Source: Burkholderiales bacterium (lineage in GTDB: Bacteria > Pseudomonadota > Gammaproteobacteria > Burkholderiales > SG8-41). From it: a stretch of DNA of 34,382 bases. The stretch covers positions 1-34,382 of the forward strand of contig JAURHM010000036.1 in NCBI GenBank assembly GCA_030833315.1. Direction: 5' to 3'. A program made the position numbers and the translations under genes. Position 1 is the stretch's first letter, and each line of letters begins with the position of its first letter. Of the stretch, positions 6,770 to 16,804 are shown one piece after another. The notes below the pieces were generated by a model. It made no database searches, had not been told where the DNA came from, and saw nothing but the letters and a program-made list of their open reading frames with translations.

Positions 6770-7717
6770 ATGATGAATACCGGTGCGGCCTTGGCGCTCG
6801 ATCTGCAAGGCCATCGCGGCGCGCGCGGACTGCTGCCGGAAAACACGCTGCCGGCCTTCGCGCACGCGCTGACGCTCGGCGTCACTACGCTGGAACTCGA
6901 TGTCGCCGTCACAAAAGATGGCGTGGTGGTGGTCAGCCACGATGCGGCACTGAATCCCGATATCACCCGCGGTCCGGACGGACAATGGCTGGAACGCAAC
7001 GATCTAGCGATCCATGCGCTAACATTCAACGAGCTGCAGCGTTATGACGTTGGCCGCATCCGTCCCGGCGCAGACTACGCTCAGCGTTTTGCACAGCAGC
7101 AGGCGGTGGACAGCACACCCATGCCGCGCCTGGTGGACGTATTTGCGCTGGCCCGGCGCGCCGGTAATGACCGGGTGCGCTTCAATATCGAAACCAAGAT
7201 TTCCCCGGCGCATCCGCAACACACGCTGCCGCCGGCGGAATTCGCGGGCAAGCTGATTGCGCTGATACGCGCTGAAAAACTCGAATCCCGGGTCACCATC
7301 CAGTCCTTCGACTGGCGCACGCTGCAGTTGGTGCAGCAGGAAGCGCCGCGGATCGCGACCGCCTGTCTTTCCGCGCAGCAAGCCTGGCAGGACAATATTC
7401 ACGCAAATGCTTCAACGTCGCCATGGACTGCAGGAAAACATGTCAGCCAGTTCGGTGGATCACTGCCGAAGCTGGTGCAGAGTGCCGGCGGCGCGATCTG
7501 GTCGCCTTATTTTGGCGATGTGTCTGCAGCAGCTATGGACGAAGCCCGGCAACTCGGCCTGAAAGTGGTGGTGTGGACCGTTAATGAAGAAACGGACATG
7601 TTGCGGATGATCGATCTCGGGGTCGACGGCATCATTTCGGATTATCCCGACCGGCTGCGCCGTGCCGCTGCGGCGCGGGGATTGCCACTGCCCGCGCCAA
7701 CCCCGGTCAGTCCCTGA
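6770..7717 (+). CDS. Glycerophosphodiester phosphodiesterase (signal peptide apparently frameshifted)
   Basis: 315 residues from the ATG at 6770. It hydrolyses glycerophosphodiesters to glycerol 3-phosphate and an alcohol. The GDPD barrel is complete: HRGARGLLPENT at residues 15-26 with catalytic H15, then TLELDVAVTKDGVVVVSHD, IETKI, TIQSFDW, VWTVNEETDM and a closing GVDGIISDYPDRL. The N-terminus is odd. This frame starts with MMNTGAALALDLQGHRG, which is only the second half of a signal peptide. The missing half, MRRLFITAA, is encoded directly upstream in another frame (ATG 6741) and ends at a TGA (6768-6770) that overlaps the ATG. One extra C in GCCGCC (about 6767) would join them into one normal signal peptide. 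As written, export would be doubtful. A sequencing error or a true inactivating deletion are both possible. Confidence 0.85.
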   Translation: MMNTGAALALDLQGHRGARGLLPENTLPAFAHALTLGVTTLELDVAVTKDGVVVVSHDAALNPDITRGPDGQWLERNDLAIHALTFNELQRYDVGRIRPGADYAQRFAQQQAVDSTPMPRLVDVFALARRAGNDRVRFNIETKISPAHPQHTLPPAEFAGKLIALIRAEKLESRVTIQSFDWRTLQLVQQEAPRIATACLSAQQAWQDNIHANASTSPWTAGKHVSQFGGSLPKLVQSAGGAIWSPYFGDVSAAAMDEARQLGLKVVVWTVNEETDMLRMIDLGVDGIISDYPDRLRRAAAARGLPLPAPTPVSP

Positions 7718-7729
7718 ACATTCCGGCGC

Positions 7730-8875
7730 CTACAAGGTTCCGTAGGAGTGCAGTCCGGACAGGAACATATTGACGCCGATGAAAGCAAAGGTCGTCACCA
7801 GCAAACCGATCACCGACCACCACGCCAGCACAGGGCCGCGCAGGCCCTTGATCAAACGCATGTGCAACCACGCGGCGTAGTTCAGCCAGACGATCAGCGC
7901 CCAGGTTTCCTTGGGATCCCATGACCAGTAACCGCCCCAGGCTTCGGCCGCCCACATTGCGCCGAGGATGGTGGCGATCGTGAAAAACGTGAAGCCGATG
8001 GCGATCGCCTTGTACATCACGTCATCCATCACATCTGCCGGCGGCAGCAGGCGGGTCAACATGCCTTTGGACGACAGCAGATAAGCCACGCCGATCATTG
8101 CCGCAATTGAAAAGGCGCCGTAACCGACAAAGTTGGCAGGCACATGGATTTTCATCCACCAGGATTGCAGCGCCGGCACCAGCGGCTGGATTTCATGTGC
8201 GCCGCGCTCAAAGGTGTACCAGAGGATGAAGGCCACCGCGGCAAGAATGATCATCAGCACGAAGGCGCCCAGCTTGCGCGTGGCATAACGGCCTTCGTAA
8301 TACAGATAGAGCATCGCGGTGATGATGCAGAACAGCACGAACACCTCGTAAAGATTACTGATCGGAATATGGCCGACATCGCTGCCGACCAGATAGGACT
8401 CATACCAACGCACCAGCAGACCGATCAGACCCATTGCGGTAGCGCTCCAGGTCAATCCGGTGGCGGCCTGCGTTACACCATCGGCACGCGCCAGCAGTCC
8501 GGCCCAGTAGGCAACACCGGCCATCGCAAACAGAAAACACATCCACATGATCGCGGTCTGGCTGGAGATCAGGTACTTGAGCAGGAAGGCCTGATCGGCG
8601 CGGGCAAGATCTCCCTGATACAGCGAGATACTCCATAGACTGACGCCGATGATGACAGCCATCAGCATCCGCACGGCCTTCCAGTGCCAACCCAGTCCGG
8701 CCATCGACAATGCCGTGCCGGCAAGAATGGCTTTTTCATAAACATCCATGTAACCGCCATACAGCCTGAGCGCATAGACCCCCCCGGCGGCGAGGGCGAC
8801 GGCATACAGCCAGTCCAGCGGGGAAAGCCGGCACAGCAAGGATTGTAATTGCGGAAGATTCCGGGTCAGTTCCAT
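7730..8875 (-). CDS. ccsA: Cytochrome c biogenesis protein CcsA/ResC (database family name CcsB)
   Basis: 381 residues, an integral membrane protein with many hydrophobic segments. Its key motif is the tryptophan-rich WWD haem-handling segment WAAEAWGGYWSWDPKE at 308-323, followed by a conserved His (WLHMR). With ResB it forms the System II complex that carries haem across the inner membrane and attaches it to CxxCH motifs. Naming is confusing: this WWD protein is CcsA or ResC in the literature but is often labelled CcsB in databases. It follows resB with a 3-base gap, so the two form an operon. The GDPD gene converges on it with only 12 bp between stops. Confidence 0.93.
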   Translation of the reverse strand: MELTRNLPQLQSLLCRLSPLDWLYAVALAAGGVYALRLYGGYMDVYEKAILAGTALSMAGLGWHWKAVRMLMAVIIGVSLWSISLYQGDLARADQAFLLKYLISSQTAIMWMCFLFAMAGVAYWAGLLARADGVTQAATGLTWSATAMGLIGLLVRWYESYLVGSDVGHIPISNLYEVFVLFCIITAMLYLYYEGRYATRKLGAFVLMIILAAVAFILWYTFERGAHEIQPLVPALQSWWMKIHVPANFVGYGAFSIAAMIGVAYLLSSKGMLTRLLPPADVMDDVMYKAIAIGFTFFTIATILGAMWAAEAWGGYWSWDPKETWALIVWLNYAAWLHMRLIKGLRGPVLAWWSVIGLLVTTFAFIGVNMFLSGLHSYGTL

Positions 8876-8878
8876 GAT

Positions 8879-10930
8879 TCAGCCTTTCACGGCGTCCGCG
8901 AAGGCCGCCTGGTGACGTTCAAATTCCCGTTCGTTTTCGAGGGTCTGCCGGTTGGTGGCCATTGCCAGCAGCACGCGACCCTGCGCCGGTTTGACCAGCA
9001 CCCACAGGCGGCGTTCTCGGATATACAGCATCGCGAACACGCCCAGCACCAGCAGCAGAGAGCCGCCATAAACAATATTCTTGCCGGGGGAGCGGGTCAG
9101 TTGCAGTCCGGACGCCTTGACCTCTTCGTATTGCAAGAGCTGCAGATAAACCGGCGCGCCGTAGAAATAACTGTCGCTGATTGAAATCAGACTGTCGCGC
9201 ACCAGCCGCAGGGTCTGCTCGTCAAACGGCGCCGGCGGCAGCTTCGCACGCTCGCGCGACAACTGCAGCGCTTCCAGCGCCACCCCTTCCAGTACTTTGA
9301 TATAGGCATCTGCCGCTTTTTCGCGATCCGCCACCGGAATGGCTTTTTCCAGAAATTGCACCACCGAATCCAGACCGCGCACCGCAAACAGTTGCAGTAC
9401 CCGTTCCGCGCTTTCGGTCAGGCGCCCGCGCAGCTGTGCGGAGACCGCGGATCCGGCAACCGCGTTGCGCGCGAATCGGCGGGCGATTTCAGGCCACACC
9501 CGCTCATCCAGCAGCAGCGCGCGCAAGCGCATATGACTGTCGACGCTGCCATCGGCGTCCAGCGGCAAGCGCATGTAGCGGAAGCTCTCATTGGGCGTGG
9601 CGCGCACGCCCGTCAGCAGATACCAGGCCCCGTCCAGCAGCAGCGGCAGCATGTAATTGCTGAATTCACGGGCCTGGCCCTGTGCATCGCGCAACCGGTA
9701 CTGGAAACTCGGTCCGACATTGCGCAGATCTTTTTTCGACTGATCCGCCGCGGCGGAGCCCAGCTGACCCATGACCTTTTTGGAAACGCTGGCAGTCTCC
9801 ACTCGTGAACCGTCATCGTTCGCCGCCAGATCTTCAATATTGAAGGCGCGGAAGTCGGACAGCTCAAGTCGGATTTCGCTGTCGCCGCTTTTGATGCTGG
9901 TGGTTTTGTTGACCGCGCCGGCAATATCGAAGGGAACTGCCCGCGGCGACAGCAGCGGCCACCCTTTCAGCTGCATGCGCGTGCCGCCGTCGGTAAAACT
10001 GGCCTGGTAGATCGCAACGCCCTTGTGGATGAAGGGATAGTTGACGCGCACCGTGCGCTCGAAGCGTTCGCCGGTTTCTCGATCGATGACCACGATGTCG
10101 CTGGCGAAATCCTTGGGCTGTCCGGTCGAATAATGTTCGATGTGGAACTTGTCCAGCGCAATCGTGAACGGCAGGTCCTGCACGAAATATCCGTCGGCCA
10201 TGTTCATGAAAATCACGCTGGCGCTGCTGCCTTCCGGAATATTGACGTTGCCGCGGAATGACAGGTTGGACGGCGACAGCCGGCTTTCCGGCGGCACCTT
10301 GCTTTGTGGAATGTCGCGGGTTTCGACCACTTTTTGCCCGCTGAGCTGCAGAAGCTTCAAGGGAATATTGCCGTCCAGCAGCCCGCCGATGCAGATCATC
10401 ACAATGCCGCTGTGTGCGAGCAGATAACCCGCGCGGTGGTAACTGCCGGCTTTGGCGGCGATCAGCGTATCAGCAACGGATTCGCCGCGCGCGACCGTCC
10501 GGAAGCGGAAACCCTGTGAATGCAGATATTGCGTTACGCGCTCGATGACGGTTGCAGGCGCCGCGGTGAAATCATATTCCGCGCGATGATGGATGTGCTG
10601 CAAGGAACGTTCGGTCGCCTGTTCGCGGAAATTGCGCATTTCGCGAAGCATCGCCGGACCGTTGCGGAAAATGCACAGGCTGGTCGACAGCACCAGAAAA
10701 CCCAGAATCGCCAGAAACCAGGCCGCGTGATAGACGTCGTAAAGACCCAGTGCCTCGAATACCGGGAACCAGAACGGCCCGAACTGGGAAATGTAATTGG
10801 CGTAAGGCTCCGCCTGTTTGAGCACGGTGCCGACGACGGAAGCAATGGCCAGTATGGTCAGTAGGCTGACGGCAAAGCGCATTGACGACAACAGGTCGTA
10901 AATGGCGCGGGCGGTGGAGTGCCGGGTCAT
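8879..10930 (-). CDS. resB: Cytochrome c biogenesis protein ResB (CcsB-type)
   Basis: 683 residues, the partner of the WWD protein in System II cytochrome c maturation. Three transmembrane segments are visible in the first 200 residues (starting FAVSLLTILAIASVVGTVLKQ, then AWFLAILGFLVLSTSLCIF, then YLLAHSGIVMICIGGLLDG). A large periplasmic domain follows, and a final membrane segment (NIVYGGSLLLVLGVFAMLYIRE) lies near residue 620. The N-terminal LSSMRFAVSLL with VGTVLKQ is typical of the family. It is first in a resB-ccsA operon downstream of the cytochrome c4 gene, one substrate of the complex, and is separated from c4 by a terminator, so it probably has its own promoter or relies on read-through. 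Confidence 0.93.
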   Translation of the reverse strand: MTRHSTARAIYDLLSSMRFAVSLLTILAIASVVGTVLKQAEPYANYISQFGPFWFPVFEALGLYDVYHAAWFLAILGFLVLSTSLCIFRNGPAMLREMRNFREQATERSLQHIHHRAEYDFTAAPATVIERVTQYLHSQGFRFRTVARGESVADTLIAAKAGSYHRAGYLLAHSGIVMICIGGLLDGNIPLKLLQLSGQKVVETRDIPQSKVPPESRLSPSNLSFRGNVNIPEGSSASVIFMNMADGYFVQDLPFTIALDKFHIEHYSTGQPKDFASDIVVIDRETGERFERTVRVNYPFIHKGVAIYQASFTDGGTRMQLKGWPLLSPRAVPFDIAGAVNKTTSIKSGDSEIRLELSDFRAFNIEDLAANDDGSRVETASVSKKVMGQLGSAAADQSKKDLRNVGPSFQYRLRDAQGQAREFSNYMLPLLLDGAWYLLTGVRATPNESFRYMRLPLDADGSVDSHMRLRALLLDERVWPEIARRFARNAVAGSAVSAQLRGRLTESAERVLQLFAVRGLDSVVQFLEKAIPVADREKAADAYIKVLEGVALEALQLSRERAKLPPAPFDEQTLRLVRDSLISISDSYFYGAPVYLQLLQYEEVKASGLQLTRSPGKNIVYGGSLLLVLGVFAMLYIRERRLWVLVKPAQGRVLLAMATNRQTLENEREFERHQAAFADAVKG

Positions 10931-10941
10931 GAATTACCGAT

Positions 10942-10970
10942 AAAAAAGGGAGACTGGGTCAGCCTCCCTT
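10942..10970 (-). terminator. Intrinsic terminator after cytochrome c4
   Basis: On the minus strand, a stem formed by plus positions 10946-10952 with 10964-10970 (7 bp), one mismatch, then CTG/CAG with a 3-base loop, is followed at once by six T (plus 10942-10947). It lies in the 65-bp gap between the cytochrome c4 stop and resB. Confidence 0.8.
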
Positions 10971-10995
10971 GGTCAGCGCAAAGCGGGCTGAAGTT

Positions 10996-11658
10996 TCAGC
11001 GCAAGCCGGCGATATATTCGGAAACAGCCTTGATTTCCTGATCGCTCATTTTGGCCGCGATCATGCGCATCATCTGCGCCGGGTCATTGGCGCGCTGGCC
11101 GGCGCGGAATGCCGTCAACTGGGCCGAGGTGTATTCGGCGTGCTGGCCGGCGACGCGGGGAAACTGGGCCGGCATGCCGGCGCCGTTCGGCGCGTGGCAG
11201 GAGGCGCAAGCGGCAACACCCTTGGCCTGGATGCCGCCGCGGTATATGGCTTCACCCTGTTTGGCGAGGGCGGCATCACGCGCTGCGCGCGATTTTGATT
11301 TCTGCGACGCGAAGTAGGCGGCGAGATTTTTCATGTCGTCATCGGACAGGTTGGCCACCATGCCGGCCATGACGCCGTTGTTGCGCTCAGCGGGCTTGCC
11401 GCCCTGCGATTTGAAGTTGCGCAGCTGCTTGTAGGTATATTCCGGGTGCTGTCCGGCCAGAACAGGATTGGCCGGGATCGCGCTGTTGCCGTCCGCGGCA
11501 TGACAGGCCACGCAGGCCTGGGTCACGATGGTCTGGGCTTTGGCCGGATCACCCTTGATGACGCCCTGTGCCAGAGCGGCCGGCGCGACGAGCGCCACTG
11601 CCACTGCGGTCCAGATCCGCATGGTTTTCAGTTGGCGATTGATGCGGCGGTGAACCAT
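10996..11658 (-). CDS. Dihaem cytochrome c4
   Basis: 220 residues from the ATG at 11658, chosen because TAAGGAG lies 6-7 bases upstream; the reading frame is open for 300 bases further but that part overlaps engB. A signal peptide ends at AALA (residue 30). Two class I haem domains follow, each with a CxxCH: CVACH at 49-53 and CASCH at 151-155. Met97 or Met100 (GVMAGMVANLSDDDM) and the Met cluster near the end (QMMRMIAAKMSDQEI) supply axial ligands. Length and two-domain layout fit cytochrome c4, a periplasmic electron carrier that often feeds cbb3-type or other terminal oxidases. Its neighbours resB and ccsA are the machinery that attaches its haems. A -10-like TATAGAAT (plus 11699-11706) lies about 40 bases upstream, without a clear -35. 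Confidence 0.92.
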   Translation of the reverse strand: MVHRRINRQLKTMRIWTAVAVALVAPAALAQGVIKGDPAKAQTIVTQACVACHAADGNSAIPANPVLAGQHPEYTYKQLRNFKSQGGKPAERNNGVMAGMVANLSDDDMKNLAAYFASQKSKSRAARDAALAKQGEAIYRGGIQAKGVAACASCHAPNGAGMPAQFPRVAGQHAEYTSAQLTAFRAGQRANDPAQMMRMIAAKMSDQEIKAVSEYIAGLR

Positions 11659-11749
11659 TGCGTACTCCTTAATCCCACGGTCGGAAGAAAAGGCTTGTAT
11701 TCTATAGCATTTTGCCCGGCCGACTCCCCAAGGCCATGAGGAAAACCGC

Positions 11750-12343
11750 TTGTCCTTGTTCTCACAACTCGAGTTTCGATACGCTGTACACCAGATCACT
11801 GACATGCCGCCGGATGTCGGTGCGGAAGTTGCCTTTGCCGGTCGCTCCAACGCCGGTAAATCCACGGCCATCAATGCGCTGGCGAATCGACGCAAACTGG
11901 CCTTTGTCAGCAAAACACCGGGCCGCACCCAGGCCATCAATTTTTTCGACATGGGCAATCATTGCTCGCTGGTCGATCTGCCGGGCTATGGTTATGCCAA
12001 AGTGCCGAAGCCGGAGCAGGAGCGTTGGGATGCGTTAATAAGCACTTACATTACAAATCGCAATTCATTGATTTTATTGGTTATTGTTGTTGATGCTCGC
12101 CACGGCCTCAAACCACTGGACTGGCAGATGCTCGATTGGCTGGCGCCGACCGGCAAGGCCGTGCACATCCTCCTGACCAAATCGGACAAACTCACACGCC
12201 AGGAATCCACGGTCGTTTTACAGCGGACCGAAGAAGAGCTTAAGCAGTATCCCGGCGAAGCCACCGCGCAGATTTTTTCGGGCGCCAACAAGACCGGCGT
12301 CAAGCAGGCCCAAGCCGTGGTTGCGCGCTGGCTGAAGAAATAA
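11750..12343 (+). CDS. engB: Ribosome biogenesis GTPase EngB/YihA (YsxC)
   Basis: 197 residues. GTPase motifs are in order: G1 GRSNAGKS, G2 TPGRTQ, G3 DLPGYG, G4 TKSDK, and a G5-like SGANKTG. The protein is the small, single-domain TrmE-Era type needed for assembly of the large ribosomal subunit. The start is a TTG at 11750: the encoded SLFSQLEFRYAVHQITDMP matches family N-termini, GAGGA lies 8 bases upstream, and no in-frame ATG exists before it. The gene is divergent from cytochrome c4 (91 bp apart). Its stop codon overlaps the T-run of the minus-strand RNA terminator described at 12338-12450. Confidence 0.93.
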   Translation: MSLFSQLEFRYAVHQITDMPPDVGAEVAFAGRSNAGKSTAINALANRRKLAFVSKTPGRTQAINFFDMGNHCSLVDLPGYGYAKVPKPEQERWDALISTYITNRNSLILLVIVVDARHGLKPLDWQMLDWLAPTGKAVHILLTKSDKLTRQESTVVLQRTEEELKQYPGEATAQIFSGANKTGVKQAQAVVARWLKK

Positions 12344-12450
12344 AAAGCCCCCGGTAAAGGGGAGTAAACCGGGGGCGAAGAGCCTTAACTAGAATTAAGG
12401 CGCCCGCTCAGGGAGGAGAAACGGGCGACAGCCGAAGCCATCTTTTGTAT
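12338..12450 (-). ncRNA. Candidate small RNA with anti-Shine-Dalgarno loop and intrinsic terminator
   Basis: Read on the minus strand, the engB-hemB gap forms three adjacent hairpins. First, CGCCCG/CGGGCG (plus 12422-12427 with 12401-12406) with the loop TTTCTCCTCCCTGAG. Second, GCCTTAA/TTAAGGC (12401-12382) with loop TTCTAG. Third, a 9-bp stem GCCCCCGGT/ACCGGGGGC (12376-12347) with loop TTACTCCCCTTT, followed by TTTTTATTT. The last is a strong intrinsic terminator in this direction only; the plus strand has A, not T, after it. Two loops are C-rich and complementary to ribosome-binding sites (CTCCTCCC against GGGAGGAG). A TATAGT -10 candidate lies at plus 12462-12457, giving an RNA of about 110 nucleotides; its -35 is poor. 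No ORF explains the region. Strand and structure are seen; expression and function are inference. Confidence 0.6.
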
Positions 12451-12458
12451 CAGACGAC

Positions 12459-12464
12459 TATAAT
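12459..12464 (+). promoter_or_regulatory. -10 box for hemB
   Basis: A perfect TATAAT lies 63 bases before the hemB ATG, but no good -35 is found 16-18 bases upstream. It overlaps, on the other strand, the TATAGT proposed for the small RNA, so the two transcripts would start almost back to back. Confidence 0.45.
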
Positions 12465-12473
12465 CATGAATAG

Positions 12474-14134
<1,661 letters not shown>

Positions 14135-14263
14135 ACCGTGCTCCTTGCCGCACCGCGTCGCGTCGCGACAGACCCGTCCTGCCGTGCACTGCGATGATGA
14201 TAAGAGCTTCGGGAAATCCGCGGCGATCGTCAAGCCGCCTGATGGTGGGCTGCCGTGTCCCGT

Positions 14264-16576
14264 CTAAAACAGCTGGTTTCTCGCGTCATCCGGCAGTTTT
14301 TCACCGCCGGCAGCGGCGCCATCGGTCGAAGGCGCCGGGAATTCCTGGTAGAAATATTCGCTGATGCCGGAACCTTCCGGTGCGCGCAGACCCGTTTCGG
14401 CATTGACCGACATGACAATCACACCCGGCGGCGGGGTGAAGGCTTCTTCCGGAACGTTTTTCAGTGCAACACTCATGTAATCGATCCAGATCGGCAGTGC
14501 GGCACTGCCGCCGGTTTCGTTGCGTCCGAGCGTTTTCGGCTGGTCGAACCCCATCCACGCAATGGCCACCAGCGTCGGCTGGAATCCGGCAAACCAGGCA
14601 TCGACAAATTCATTGGTGGTACCGGTCTTACCGGCGAGATCGTTGCGTTTGAGGCGCATCGCCTTGGTCGCAGTACCCATGCGCACCACATCACGCATCA
14701 GACTCGACATGACGAAGGCGTTGCGCGCATCAATAACGCGTTCGGCGGATTCGCCTGCAACAACCGGCTGATTGGCCAGCAGCACCTTGCCCTTGTCGTC
14801 CTCGATCCGGTCAATGTAGTAGGGCGCAATTTTGTAACCGCCATTGGCGAAGGCCGAGTAAGCGCCCAGCATCTGCATCGGCGTCACGTTACCCGCCCCC
14901 AGCGCCATGGTCAGATAGGGCGGGTGGAGTTTGGGATCAAAACCGAAGCGCGAGATGTAGTCCTGCGCATACTGCGGCGTGATGGCCTGCAGAAGGCGCA
15001 CGGAAACCAGGTTTTTGGATTTGGCTAGTGCCGCACGCAAACGCATCGGACCTTCGAATTTGCCGTCGTAGTTCTTCGGCTCCCAGGGTTCCGAGCCGGT
15101 CTGCGCCGCGGTAAAAGTCAGCGGCGCATCATTGATCACTGTCGCCGCGGTGAAGCCTTTCTCCAGCGCCGCTGAATAAATGAAGGGCTTGAAACTCGAG
15201 CCGGGCTGGCGCAAAGCCTGGGTCACGTGGTTGTACTGGTTGCGGTTGAAATCAAATCCGCCGATCAGCGCGCGGATGGCGCCGGTGCGCGGATCCGCCG
15301 ATACCAGCGCGGATTCAACCTGGGGCAGCTGCACAATCTGCCAGCGACCTTTTTCATCCTTGGCAATACGGATGATCGCGCCGCGACGGATGCGCTGGGT
15401 CGCCGGGACATTGTCGCCAAGCAGTCGCGCCGCAAACTTCAGCCCGTCCTCGGCGATGGCAATACGCTCGCCGCCGGAACGGTAAACCTTGACCAGCCTG
15501 GGCCCGGCCTCCAGCACCAGCGCCGGATACATGTCGTCGCTGTCGGGCGCATCCTGCAACGCGTCTTCCAGTTTTTCGTTGGTCAGTTCACCGGCAAGTT
15601 CGACATAAGCTTCGGGGCCGCGATAACCGTGACGGCGGTCGTAATCCAGCACGCCCTTGCGCAAGGCCTCATATGCCGCTCGCTGATGCTCTGACAACAG
15701 GGTCGTGTACACCTTGAAACCGTGGGTATAGGTGTCTTCGCCATAGCGCTCAAACATCTGCGCCCGCACCATTTCGGCGAAATATTCGGCATGGGCCTGA
15801 AATTCATTCGCCGCCTGCCGTATTACCACAGGCTCCTTGTCGGCATTGGCCAACTGCTCGGGAGTGATCATTCCGAGCTCACGCATCCGGCGCAATACAT
15901 ACTGCTGGCGCAATTTGGCGCGCGAAGGATTCGCGATCGGATTAAACCGCGAGGGCGCCTTGGGCAGGCCGGCGAGCATGGCCTGCTGGGCAATCGACAG
16001 TTCGGCCAGCGGCCGGCCGTAATAAGTCTGTGCGGCTGACGCAAAACCGTAAGCGCGTTGCCCCAGATAAATCTGGTTGATATAGAGCTCGATGATCTGC
16101 TGTTTGCTCAGATTGGATTCAATCTTGAACGCCAGCAGCATTTCATTGAATTTTCGGGTCAGCGTTTTTTCCTTGGACAGGAAAAAATTGCGTGCGACCT
16201 GCATGGTGATCGTCGACGCGCCCTGTTTGGCACCACCGGAAGTGAAATTGGACAGCGCAGCCCGTGCTACGCCCAGGTAATCCACGCCGCCGTGCTGGTA
16301 AAAACGCTCGTCTTCAGCAGCGACGATGGCGTTGACCAGCGTTTTCGGCACCTGTTCCAATTTGACCACGGCGCGACGCTCTTCGCCGAACTCGCCGATC
16401 AGTTTGCCGTCCGCGCTGAAGACCCGGAGCGGGATTTTCGGCCGATAATCGGTCAAGACCTCGAGCGTCGGCAGCGTCGGATAGACCAGCGCAGCCGCAA
16501 ATCCGACGACCAAAATGCCTGCTGAAGCAAGCAAAAACACCAGTAATAGTGGGAAAGCCCACCAACGGACTGACAT
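14264..16576 (-). CDS. mrcA: Penicillin-binding protein 1A (bifunctional class A)
   Basis: 770 residues. It polymerises glycan strands from lipid II and cross-links peptides in the periplasm. Layout: cytoplasmic tip and membrane anchor at 5-32, GT51 transglycosylase at about 50-230 with EDERFYQHGGVD (catalytic E88) and GASTITMQVARN, an OB-like linker at about 290-420, and a transpeptidase at about 420-710. Active-site motifs are SSFK (nucleophile S460, K463), SKN (520-522) and KTG (650-652). The C-terminal tail after 715 is low-complexity. The gene is divergent from pilM, a common arrangement in Beta- and Gammaproteobacteria. The ATG at 16576 has no strong Shine-Dalgarno. Confidence 0.96.
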   Translation of the reverse strand: MSVRWWAFPLLLVFLLASAGILVVGFAAALVYPTLPTLEVLTDYRPKIPLRVFSADGKLIGEFGEERRAVVKLEQVPKTLVNAIVAAEDERFYQHGGVDYLGVARAALSNFTSGGAKQGASTITMQVARNFFLSKEKTLTRKFNEMLLAFKIESNLSKQQIIELYINQIYLGQRAYGFASAAQTYYGRPLAELSIAQQAMLAGLPKAPSRFNPIANPSRAKLRQQYVLRRMRELGMITPEQLANADKEPVVIRQAANEFQAHAEYFAEMVRAQMFERYGEDTYTHGFKVYTTLLSEHQRAAYEALRKGVLDYDRRHGYRGPEAYVELAGELTNEKLEDALQDAPDSDDMYPALVLEAGPRLVKVYRSGGERIAIAEDGLKFAARLLGDNVPATQRIRRGAIIRIAKDEKGRWQIVQLPQVESALVSADPRTGAIRALIGGFDFNRNQYNHVTQALRQPGSSFKPFIYSAALEKGFTAATVINDAPLTFTAAQTGSEPWEPKNYDGKFEGPMRLRAALAKSKNLVSVRLLQAITPQYAQDYISRFGFDPKLHPPYLTMALGAGNVTPMQMLGAYSAFANGGYKIAPYYIDRIEDDKGKVLLANQPVVAGESAERVIDARNAFVMSSLMRDVVRMGTATKAMRLKRNDLAGKTGTTNEFVDAWFAGFQPTLVAIAWMGFDQPKTLGRNETGGSAALPIWIDYMSVALKNVPEEAFTPPPGVIVMSVNAETGLRAPEGSGISEYFYQEFPAPSTDGAAAGGEKLPDDARNQLF

Positions 16577-16804
16577 CTAGTGGAAAATCAGAAATGTGAA
16601 AAAAGTCAAATTAATCTGTGGGTTACGCACCACACCTAATGCAAAATCTTATTGCTTGTACTGCAAATATACTGCACAGTAACGTTAAAGTGGCTGCATT
16701 ATAGGCGGAACAAAGTGCAAAAGAAATGCGGCCAAAATGCATTATTGAATAAATGGTTGCCGTTATTACTTAAAGTAAATTCTGGGAGTTGCCCCTAATA
16801 CCCT
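16577..16804. promoter_or_regulatory. mrcA-pilM divergent intergenic region
   Basis: These 228 bp are much more AT-rich than the neighbouring genes and must hold the promoters of both mrcA and pilM. I found no sigma70 or sigma54 pair that I trust. Visible elements are two direct TACTGCA copies 11 bp apart (16659-16665 and 16670-16676). The second forms an inverted repeat TACTG-CA-CAGTA (16670-16681). A palindrome TTACTT-A-AAGTAA lies at 16766-16778, 26 bases before pilM. These look like protein-binding sites; the factors are unknown. Confidence 0.4.

Noticed and set aside
11659-11958. N-terminal extension of cytochrome c4 by 100 residues
   Set aside because: It is antisense to engB, and the ATG at 11658 has a strong Shine-Dalgarno followed by a signal peptide.
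12347-12376. Intrinsic terminator for engB on the plus strand
   Set aside because: The stem is strong, but on the plus strand it is preceded by A and followed by CGAAGAG, with no T-run; it functions as a terminator only on the minus strand.
14255-15028. Plus-strand open frame of 257 codons opposite mrcA
   Set aside because: It covers the mrcA transpeptidase motifs in antisense, has no ribosome site and no recognisable domain.
16659-16681. LexA (SOS) box in the mrcA-pilM gap
   Set aside because: CTG and CAG trinucleotides are present, but their spacings (13 and 2 bases) do not fit the LexA spacing of 10.
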